DNA of 10,270 nt from Chlorobiota bacterium (GTDB lineage: Bacteria; Bacteroidota; Bacteroidia; Flavobacteriales; Flavobacteriaceae): NCBI GenBank assembly GCA_013151975.1, contig JAADHG010000086.1, positions 1-10,270 of the forward strand. Direction: 5' to 3'. Position 1 is the first letter of the stretch; every line of letters starts with the position of its first letter. Below are positions 1-4,960 of this stretch, piece by piece. The position numbers were made by a program, and so were the translations under genes. Under the pieces are notes generated by a model, which worked only from the letters and a program-made list of their open reading frames with translations, did not search any database and had not been told where the DNA came from.

Positions 1-1264
1 CAACTTTAGAAAATTCGTTAGGTGTTGGCACAATACCATTATAATATTTATTAGTTAACACCACAACACGATTAATAAAGTTACCAAAAATGGCAACCAA
101 TTCATTGTTATTTCTTGCTTGAAAATCTTTCCACGTAAAATCGTTATCCTTAGTTTCTGGTGCATTTGCTGTTAATGCATAACGCAATACATCTTGTTGG
201 TCTGGAAATTCTAGTAAATATTCGTGAAGCCAAACTGCCCAATTTTTAGAGGTGGATAGTTTATTTCCTTCTAAATTTAAAAACTCATTCGCCGGTACAT
301 TGTCTGGCAAAATAAAACTCCCCTCGGCTTTTAACATTGCAGGGAAAATGATACAGTGAAACACAATATTATCTTTTCCTATAAAATGCACCAGTTTAGT
401 GTCTTTATCTTTCCAATACGGTTCCCAATCTTTACCTTCGCGTTCTGCCCATTCCTTGGTTGCCGAAATGTACCCAATTGGTGCGTCGAACCACACATAT
501 AATACTTTGCCTTCGCCACCTTCAACAGGAACAGGAATTCCCCAATCTAAATCGCGAGTTACTGCACGAGGTCGCAAACCATCATCAATCCAAGATTTAC
601 ATTGTCCATACACATTAGGTTTCCAATCTTTTTTGTGACCATCAAGAATCCACTCTTTTAAAAATGCTTCGTGCTTATCTAAAGGTAAAAACCAATGCTT
701 TGTTTCTTTAAGTGTTGGTGTAGCTCCTGTAATTGCGGACTTCGGATTAATTAAATCCGTCGCATTATGACTCGTACCACATACTTCACACTGATCGCCA
801 TAACTTTCTTCATTACCACATTTAGGGCAAGTTCCAACAACAAACCTATCGGCTAAAAACTGGTGTGCTTCAGCATCGTATAATTGCTCTGTAATTTCTT
901 CAATAAACTCACCTTTATCATATAAAGTCTTAAAAAATTCCGAAGCTGTATCATGATGAACTTTGGCTGTTGTACGTGAATAATTATCAAATGTAATTCC
1001 AAAATCTAAAAACGATTGTTTAATAATAGCGTGATATTTATCTACAATATCTTGAGGAGAAACACCCTCTTTTTTTGCCTTAATGGTAATAGGCACACCA
1101 TGTTCGTCACTACCACACATAAACGCAACATCATTTCCTGTTAAACGTAAATAGCGTGCGTAAATATCGGCAGGCACATACACACCAGCCAAATGCCCAA
1201 TATGAATGGGTCCATTAGTGTATGGTAGTGCAGCCGTTATGGTATATCTTTTAGGTTGAGTCAT
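1..1264 (-). CDS. metG: Methionyl-tRNA synthetase, N-terminal part (runs off the left edge)
   Basis: This enzyme charges tRNA-Met with methionine in the cytosol, using ATP. The ATG at 1264-1262 opens a frame that stays open to the window edge, giving 421 complete codons of a protein that is usually about 680-700 residues in this group. Seen in the sequence: the class I signature HIGH at residues 21-24; a zinc knuckle with paired cysteines at C146/C149 and C159/C162, the spacing of the E. coli-type enzyme; the WFDAPIGY stretch of the catalytic core; and the second ATP-binding loop as KLSTSK at 335-340, the form of KMSKS usual in Bacteroidota. The anticodon-binding helices begin near the left edge. 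The C-terminal tRNA-binding domain, if present, lies outside. The gene is transcribed away from the LD-carboxypeptidase gene, and a palindromic repeat fills most of its leader. Identification is secure; only the C-terminus is unseen. Confidence 0.97.
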   Translation of the reverse strand, partial: MTQPKRYTITAALPYTNGPIHIGHLAGVYVPADIYARYLRLTGNDVAFMCGSDEHGVPITIKAKKEGVSPQDIVDKYHAIIKQSFLDFGITFDNYSRTTAKVHHDTASEFFKTLYDKGEFIEEITEQLYDAEAHQFLADRFVVGTCPKCGNEESYGDQCEVCGTSHNATDLINPKSAITGATPTLKETKHWFLPLDKHEAFLKEWILDGHKKDWKPNVYGQCKSWIDDGLRPRAVTRDLDWGIPVPVEGGEGKVLYVWFDAPIGYISATKEWAEREGKDWEPYWKDKDTKLVHFIGKDNIVFHCIIFPAMLKAEGSFILPDNVPANEFLNLEGNKLSTSKNWAVWLHEYLLEFPDQQDVLRYALTANAPETKDNDFTWKDFQARNNNELVAIFGNFINRVVVLTNKYYNGIVPTPNEFSKV

Positions 1265-1284
1265 TTACGTGAAAATTATTAAAT

Positions 1285-1346
1285 GTCATGTTGAGCGTAG
1301 TCGAAACATCTCAAAGAAAGAGATTCTTCGTTTTACTCAGAATGAC
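1285..1346. repeat. REP-like imperfect inverted repeat (paired element) in the metG leader
   Basis: Two arms of about 27 bases face each other around a short A-rich loop. The left arm begins GTCATGTTGAG and ends GAAACATCTC. The right arm, read on the opposite strand, begins GTCATTCTGAG and ends GAAGAATCTC. The arms share the outer GTCAT, the TGAG core, the GAA and the inner ATCTC. The right half (1321-1346) matches 2525-2550 and 2975-3000 except for two bases. The left half contains TGAGCGTAGTCGAA, close to TGAGCTGAGTCGAA in the terminator loop at 9878-9891. The architecture is that of a head-to-head REP pair. Confidence 0.8.
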
Positions 1347-1379
1347 AAAAGCTATCATTATAGTTTATTTGTAAAGCCA

Positions 1380-1387
1380 CAAAAGTA
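1380..1387 (-). promoter_or_regulatory. Candidate -7 promoter box for metG
   Basis: On the minus strand this octamer reads TACTTTTG, an exact fit to the Bacteroidota -7 consensus TAnnTTTG. It lies 115 bases upstream of the metG start codon. No convincing TTG -33 element is visible at the usual distance. If it is used, the metG leader would be roughly 110 nt and would contain the whole 1285-1346 palindromic repeat. The octamer is short, so a chance match is possible. Confidence 0.35.
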
Positions 1388-1415
1388 AACATTTTGAAAG
1401 CGATTTAGAAAAAAA

Positions 1416-2471
1416 ATGTACATTTACAAAAAAGCCTCTCCTATGTATTTAAAACGGATATTTTACTGTGTTCTTCTAATAACTTTTGGAACTCAAAAAG
1501 CAGTAATTGCACAAAATTCAACTTCATCTAACAACGAGATTTCAATGCCTAAAAAACTTATTCAACCGCCATACTTAAAAGCTGGTGATACCATTGCTAT
1601 TGTTGCACCTTCTGGGGTTTTAAATAATCGTGAAAAAGAAATTAACCATGCTAAAACATTGCTTAAAAGTTGGGGTTTAAATGTGATTATGGGTGAACAT
1701 GTATTTAGCAAATCTGGACACTTTGCAGGTACTGATGACGAACGTGCAGAAGATTTTCAAAACGCTTTAGATAATCCAAACGTTAAAGCTATTTGGAGTG
1801 CTCGTGGTGGTTATGGAACCGTTCGGATCTTAGACAAATTAGATTATACCACATTTAAAGAACATCCAAAATGGATTATTGGTTATTCTGATATTACTGC
1901 ACTTCACAACCAACTAAACAATGTTGGTAGTGAATCTATACATGCGATAATGGCAACGAGTTTAACTGATGATTTAGACGACATAAAAGACAATGTATCT
2001 ACATTTAAGGATGCTATTTTTGGAAACCCTTTGTCATACACTATTAAAAACTCAAAATACAATAAAATAGGGACTGCAACAGGGCAACTGGTTGGTGGTA
2101 ATCTCACTTTATTACACACCATGTTAGGTTCTAGAACCAGTATTGACACTACTGGTAAAATCTTATTTTTTGAAGAAATTGGAGAGTACGCTTACCATAT
2201 TGATCGCATGTTGCAAAGCTTAAAACGTGCTGGTTATTTTGAAAACTGTAAAGGGCTTATTGTTGGCTCTATTAGTAAAGTTAGAGAAAATACAACCCCT
2301 TGGGGAAAACCCATTGAACAGCTTATTTTGGATGTTGTAGCTGAATACGATTTTCCTGTTCTATTTAATTTTCCTGCTGGACATGATGATGAAAATCGAG
2401 CGATGATACTTGGGAGAACCATTCAGTTAACAGTTGGGAGTGAACAGTCAACAGTTGTTTTTGAGAAGTAA
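1416..2471 (+). CDS. LD-carboxypeptidase, peptidase family S66 (LdcA/MccF-like), probably exported
   Basis: Enzymes of this family cut the bond between the L-residue and the terminal D-alanine of murein tetrapeptides during wall recycling; the MccF branch hydrolyses microcin C-type compounds instead. The serine nucleophile elbow is GYSDIT with S158. The catalytic glutamate is in LFFEEIGEYAYHIDRM (about E253) and the histidine is H323 in FPAGHD, so the Ser-Glu-His triad appears complete. Residues 10-33 form a hydrophobic signal peptide ending AVIAQ, which implies export. The ATG at 1416 follows an A-run typical of starts in this phylum. ATG 1443 is an equally plausible signal-peptide start, and M44 (MPKKLIQPPYLK) begins the conserved core. 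The last 20 codons overlap a degenerate 7-base repeat. No clear TAnnTTTG promoter is seen upstream. LdcA and MccF roles cannot be separated from sequence alone, though wall recycling is more likely. Confidence 0.92.
   Translation: MYIYKKASPMYLKRIFYCVLLITFGTQKAVIAQNSTSSNNEISMPKKLIQPPYLKAGDTIAIVAPSGVLNNREKEINHAKTLLKSWGLNVIMGEHVFSKSGHFAGTDDERAEDFQNALDNPNVKAIWSARGGYGTVRILDKLDYTTFKEHPKWIIGYSDITALHNQLNNVGSESIHAIMATSLTDDLDDIKDNVSTFKDAIFGNPLSYTIKNSKYNKIGTATGQLVGGNLTLLHTMLGSRTSIDTTGKILFFEEIGEYAYHIDRMLQSLKRAGYFENCKGLIVGSISKVRENTTPWGKPIEQLILDVVAEYDFPVLFNFPAGHDDENRAMILGRTIQLTVGSEQSTVVFEK
2420..2454 (+). repeat. Degenerate heptamer repeat inside the 3' end of the LD-carboxypeptidase gene
   Basis: Five consecutive 7-base units all end in AG: cattcag, ttaacag, ttgggag, tgaacag, tcaacag. 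A partial ttg follows. The period is not a multiple of three, so the array does not give a peptide repeat. It encodes part of the C-terminal tail TIQLTVGSEQST. Heptads of this AACAG/TTGACTG flavour occur as intergenic low-complexity repeats in many Bacteroidota genomes (from memory). Chance similarity is possible given the degeneracy. Confidence 0.4.
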
Positions 2472-2472
2472 T

Positions 2473-2550
2473 GCCATTCTGAACGAAGCTTTGGCTAAGT
2501 GAAGAATCTTTTACAAAATATTGTAGATTCTTCGTTACACTCAGAATGAC
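2473..2550. repeat. REP-like imperfect inverted repeat between the carboxypeptidase and deoxyribosyltransferase-like genes
   Basis: The left arm starts gccattctga at 2473 and ends gaagaatct at 2509. The right arm (2525-2550) is nearly its reverse complement, with the same outer CATTCTGA and inner GAAGAATCT; the interior of the left arm is longer (about 18 bases including gaagctttggc). The element begins one base after the carboxypeptidase stop codon. Transcribed, it would fold into a long hairpin and could act as a mild attenuator or an RNA-stabilising 3' end. It lacks the T-run of an intrinsic terminator. Confidence 0.8.
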
Positions 2551-2560
2551 AAACAATAAT
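2525..2560 (+). repeat. Upstream copy of a direct repeat framing the 2586-2999 gene
   Basis: This stretch and 2975-3011 are identical except for one extra A in the downstream copy. It comprises the right half of the 2473-2550 palindrome plus a tail reading aaacaataat. The copies lie 450 bp apart in the same orientation, on either side of the deoxyribosyltransferase-like gene. Confidence 0.85.
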
Positions 2561-2585
2561 GTCCCTTCTTTTATAAAAATTAAAT

Positions 2586-2999
2586 ATGAAAACAGCTTAT
2601 TTTGGAATTAGCAAATCAAACAGAGTAAATTTTGATAAAGAAATAAATCAACTTAAAAAATGCCTAGCAAAATATTCGATAGAGCTTTTAGTTTTTGTTG
2701 ACAAATATGAATTTACATCTGACCAAGAAAAAGAAATGATGTCCATTGCTTTTGAAGAAATTGATAATTCCAGTTTTCTTATTGTTGAACTTTCTAAAAA
2801 AGCAATTGGTGTTGGGGTTGAGGTTGGCTACGCTTTTGCAAAACAAAAACCTATAATTTATATTAAACAAAAAAATGCTAATCATTCAACTACAGTTGGT
2901 GGATGTACTGATTATATTATAGAATATGAAAATGAGTTTCATTTAAGTGAAGAAATTGAGAAGGTTATTAATAAAGATTCTTCGTTACACTCAGAATGA
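2586..2999 (+). CDS. Nucleoside 2-deoxyribosyltransferase-like protein
   Basis: This family moves or hydrolyses the N-glycosidic bond of (deoxy)nucleosides or their 5'-monophosphates, in salvage or nucleotide clean-up. The product is 137 residues, cytosolic, with no signal peptide. The hallmark is FLIVELSKKAIGVGVEVGYAFAKQKPIIYI at 64-93, whose GVGVEVGYA holds E79 at the place of the family's catalytic glutamate. D60, just before the hydrophobic strand, fits the substrate-contact aspartate. The N-terminus FGISKSNRVNFDKEI matches the first strand and helix loosely. The closest functional type (transferase versus a DNPH1/RCL-like monophosphate N-glycosidase) cannot be told. The last seven codons (D131-E137, DSSLHSE) and the TGA stop lie inside a repeat copy, so the native C-terminus was probably replaced. 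The start is supported by an A/T-rich leader. No promoter is evident, and it may be read through from the carboxypeptidase gene. Confidence 0.75.
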   Translation: MKTAYFGISKSNRVNFDKEINQLKKCLAKYSIELLVFVDKYEFTSDQEKEMMSIAFEEIDNSSFLIVELSKKAIGVGVEVGYAFAKQKPIIYIKQKNANHSTTVGGCTDYIIEYENEFHLSEEIEKVINKDSSLHSE

Positions 3000-3011
3000 C
3001 AAAACAATAAT
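2975..3011 (+). repeat. REP-like half element overlapping the 3' end of the deoxyribosyltransferase-like gene
   Basis: The first 26 bases are identical to 2525-2550, and the downstream tail differs by one inserted A. Only one half of the palindrome is present here. The gene's final codons GAT TCT TCG TTA CAC TCA GAA TGA are entirely repeat sequence, so the element provides both coding tail and stop. It is the downstream member of the direct repeat pair. Confidence 0.88.
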
Positions 3012-3031
3012 AATACAGAGAGTAGGATGAG

Positions 3032-3051
3032 ATTCCCACTTTCGTGGGAAG
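3032..3051. repeat. Hairpin repeat ATTCC-N8 type just upstream of yraN
   Basis: The stem TTCCCAC (3033-3039) pairs perfectly with GTGGGAA (3044-3050) around a four-base loop, tttc. It ends five bases before the yraN ATG. The layout matches the palindrome at 3528-3547, where CCTGC/GCAGG replaces CCCAC/GTGGG, so the stem is conserved by compensating changes. The flanking gatgagattcc resembles the common Bacteroidota element of this type. In mRNA it would sit in the initiation region of yraN. Confidence 0.8.
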
Positions 3052-3055
3052 TAAT

Positions 3056-3415
3056 ATGGCACAACATAACGAACTTGGTAAAAAAGGAGAACAACTGGCA
3101 GTAGATTTTTTACTGCAACAGGGTTATGCAATTATGGAACGTAATTATCGGTTTCAAAAAGCCGAAGTCGATATTATCGCCAAAAAAGAAGATACTCTTG
3201 CTATAATTGAAGTGAAAACTCGTTCTACCTCAGACTTTGGAAATCCTCAAGATTTTGTAAAACCCAAACAAATACAACGCCTCGTAAAAGCAGTGGATGA
3301 ATATGTTACTGTAAACAATTTAGATGTAGAAGTCCGTTTTGATATCATTGCTATTACAAAACAAGAAAAGGGTTTTAATATTGAGCATTTAGAAAATGCG
3401 TTTTATCATTTTTAA
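3056..3415 (+). CDS. yraN: YraN family (UPF0102) PD-(D/E)XK nuclease-fold protein
   Basis: This is a small cytosolic protein of a widespread family with a restriction-endonuclease-like fold related to archaeal Holliday junction resolvases; its biological role is not established. The product is 119 residues, the usual family length. It opens with the typical NELGKKGEQLAVDFLLQQGY. The nuclease-type acidic/lysine motif is present: E37-x-D39 in KAEVDIIAK, then E52-V-K54 in AIIEVKTR. The frame extends upstream to a GTG at 3044, but that GTG lies inside the hairpin repeat and adds residues absent from the family, so ATG 3056 is chosen. It faces the TlpA-type gene tail to tail across a 140-bp repeat-rich gap. 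No own promoter is apparent; it may be cotranscribed with the gene upstream. Confidence 0.93.
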   Translation: MAQHNELGKKGEQLAVDFLLQQGYAIMERNYRFQKAEVDIIAKKEDTLAIIEVKTRSTSDFGNPQDFVKPKQIQRLVKAVDEYVTVNNLDVEVRFDIIAITKQEKGFNIEHLENAFYHF

Positions 3416-3451
3416 TTTTTATATCATTAAGAAAAATGTCTCCTTGAGCGT

Positions 3452-3474
3452 GTCACACTGAGCTTGTCGAAGTG
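3452..3474. repeat. REP-like element, CACTGAGCTTGTCGAAGTG type
   Basis: The core CACTGAGCTTGTCGAAGTG (3456-3474) has CACT/AGTG ends that can pair. It is preceded by gtca, the same outer sequence as the other elements. It is closely related to ACTGAGCTGAGTCGAAGT in the terminator loop at 9876-9893, differing by a one-base length change and a substitution. This is a motif I recognise as frequent between genes in Flavobacteriaceae genomes. Confidence 0.75.
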
Positions 3475-3527
3475 CAATCGAAAGGTAGATTCAGAATCTT
3501 ACCAATCTAAGCTATTCTTCTATATGG

Positions 3528-3547
3528 ATTCCTGCTTTCGCAGGAAT
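3528..3547. repeat. Perfect-stem hairpin repeat, ATTCC-N8-GGAAT type
   Basis: The arms ATTCCTGC and GCAGGAAT enclose tttc, an 8-bp perfect stem with a four-base loop. The trailing gac (3548-3550) completes the usual 'GGAATGAC' end. It lies eight bases beyond the stop codon of the TlpA-type gene and would form the 3' hairpin of its transcript. It is the sister of the 3032-3051 hairpin, with a covarying stem. Confidence 0.82.
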
Positions 3548-3555
3548 GACAATCA

Positions 3556-4893
3556 TTATTTTTGATCCATGTATTTTTTAAAAGCCTCGAAATCGTAAGG
3601 TTTTGCAATAATTTTTTTATTCGCATTTAAAATATAATACGTAGGTGTCGCTGTAACATTATAACTGTTACCAATGTCGTTATTCCATTTCCCGAGGCCT
3701 AAAACATGTATAAATTCTGGATATTTAACAATTGCTTTTTCCCATGATGATAATGAGGTCTCATCTTCAAGACCAACAGCAATTACCTTTACTTTCCCTT
3801 CCTTCATTGACTTTACATACGTTTGCAGCTTTGGGATTTCGTTTAAACAATGTGAACATGTGCTACTCCAAAACACAACAACATACTCTTGCGCCATATC
3901 TAAATCGTAAAGCGATACTTCGGTTTTGTTTTCACCTTCTCCAAGCTCAACATTAAACTCTGGTGCTTTATTTCCAATCGACACACTTTTAAATAGCGTT
4001 AATCCATCAACAAGTTCAATATCATTAAGCGTTTGCGCAATTTTAATTAAATAGGTATCTGCAATGTAATTGGCTACATCCTCAAAATTAGCATCAACCA
4101 TTTGTTGCCACAAAATCTCTAATAATGTACTTTTTATTACAGGATTTGCATCCTTCATGGCAGCATACACTTCATCAATATTCTTTTCATATGAAACAAC
4201 CTCATTATCTTCTTCTGAAGTCATTCCGAAAACATAATTAAGTGTGCGTTCTATTAAAAAATTAGAACTTTGAAGTATTTCATTATCAAAATCTACATGG
4301 TCAAAAAAATGTATTTTTAAATTTTTGATATAGGTTGAAATATCTTCAAAGCCTTCAGGAATATAAGGCGAATTTGCTTTTATAAACTGCAGTGCAATCG
4401 TGCCTTCGGCAGCTTTTTCGTACTCTACCTGAGTTTCTTTTTGGGTTTTAAAAATAGCTGCTAGTGCTAAAGTATCTGTACTTTGTTGTCTGTAAAAATT
4501 ACCAATACTTTGACTCACCATAGACATACTTGTTGTGTACGAATTTATTAAGATATTTTCTACTGAAGCGTTATACTTCACTCCAGTTTCTGTATTAAAC
4601 GCTAAAGACACGTCTTCTTTGGCATTATAAATAATATCAAAATTAAATTCCTCTTGTGGCATTGCATAGACTAACCTATACATACCCTTGGTAACTGTAG
4701 AGTCTAACTGAAACTCAAAATTTCCTTTGGAATCCACTTGTGCGTTTGCTATATATAATGACGTTGTTGGCATGACTTTATATAGAATTGCATATTCAAA
4801 ATCCTTGGCAGGAGAAAACGTACCTTTTATAGTATGTTGTGCTACAACAAACATTGGTATTAATAGAATTACGAAAAGCATTTTTTTTAACAT
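3556..4893 (-). CDS. Exported TlpA-type thioredoxin-fold protein with N-terminal DUF4369-like region
   Basis: TlpA/ResA-like proteins act outside the cytoplasmic membrane as thiol-disulfide reductases; in Bacteroidota they often carry an extra N-terminal beta-rich domain and their substrates are mostly unknown. From the chosen ATG at 4893 the protein has 445 residues. It starts with a signal peptide (MLKKMLFVILLIPMFVVAQ). A beta-rich segment with a 'GNFEFQLDS' turn follows, reminiscent of DUF4369, then a helical middle, then the thioredoxin domain from about residue 310. The redox site is CSHC at 346-349 in WSSTCSHCLNEIP, and the cis-proline loop is TATPTYYIL. The frame extends to a GTG at 4935, but only the ATG start puts the signal peptide at the very N-terminus. 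It lies 67 bases after mfd on the same strand, probably cotranscribed with it. The substrate is unknown. The DUF4369 assignment is weaker than the thioredoxin one. Confidence 0.88.
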   Translation of the reverse strand: MLKKMLFVILLIPMFVVAQHTIKGTFSPAKDFEYAILYKVMPTTSLYIANAQVDSKGNFEFQLDSTVTKGMYRLVYAMPQEEFNFDIIYNAKEDVSLAFNTETGVKYNASVENILINSYTTSMSMVSQSIGNFYRQQSTDTLALAAIFKTQKETQVEYEKAAEGTIALQFIKANSPYIPEGFEDISTYIKNLKIHFFDHVDFDNEILQSSNFLIERTLNYVFGMTSEEDNEVVSYEKNIDEVYAAMKDANPVIKSTLLEILWQQMVDANFEDVANYIADTYLIKIAQTLNDIELVDGLTLFKSVSIGNKAPEFNVELGEGENKTEVSLYDLDMAQEYVVVFWSSTCSHCLNEIPKLQTYVKSMKEGKVKVIAVGLEDETSLSSWEKAIVKYPEFIHVLGLGKWNNDIGNSYNVTATPTYYILNANKKIIAKPYDFEAFKKYMDQK

Positions 4894-4960
4894 AAACTCT
4901 TTTTTAATAAGACTCCAAATAGATAATATTGTCACTTTATTTTCTTTTTATTTTCAATAA

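Larger units (their letters stand above)
3416..3555. other. Convergent intergenic gap packed with repeat hairpins
   Basis: Between the stops of yraN and the TlpA-type gene lie three palindromic stretches: a REP-like element at 3452-3474; GGTA-GATTC-a-GAATC-t-TACC at 3484-3503; and the ATTCC-N8-GGAAT hairpin at 3528-3547. None is followed by a T-run on either strand, so none is a textbook intrinsic terminator. They may still end or stabilise the two convergent transcripts. No reading frame or promoter was recognised here. Confidence 0.6.

Noticed and set aside
399..638. Plus-strand open frame of 79 codons over metG
   Set aside because: It lies entirely antisense to strongly conserved MetRS coding sequence and its product has no recognisable features.
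1904..2149. Minus-strand frames inside the LD-carboxypeptidase gene (also 2234-2422)
   Set aside because: They are shadows of the real gene in other frames, without start context or homology.
2365..2556. Minus-strand frame of 63 codons (product starts MFVILSVTKNL)
   Set aside because: It is the translation of the 2473-2550 palindrome and the heptamer array. 'ILSVTKNL'-type peptides are typical spurious products of these repeats, and it overlaps the carboxypeptidase gene.
2586..2999. Deoxyribosyltransferase-like gene as an anti-phage or toxin effector
   Set aside because: The fold family overlaps with nucleotide-degrading effectors, but no partner gene, sensor domain or defence neighbour is present, so a salvage or clean-up role is the simpler reading.
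1285..3000. CRISPR array or insertion sequence as the explanation of the repeats
   Set aside because: Spacing is irregular, spacers are ordinary genes, elements are palindromic and short, and no transposase or cas gene is present.
3044..3055. GTG at 3044 as the yraN start
   Set aside because: It is within the hairpin repeat and would add four residues not seen in the family; ATG 3056 gives the standard N-terminus.
3674..3956. Plus-strand frames over the TlpA-type gene, with similar ones at 4727-4960, 5906-6118, 7434-7745 and 8541-8801
   Set aside because: All are antisense to well-supported minus-strand genes and have no protein-family features.
4894..4960. Promoter for the TlpA-type gene in the mfd-tlpA gap
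   Set aside because: The nearest resemblance (TATCTATTTG) has the wrong spacing between TA and TTTG, so cotranscription with mfd is preferred.
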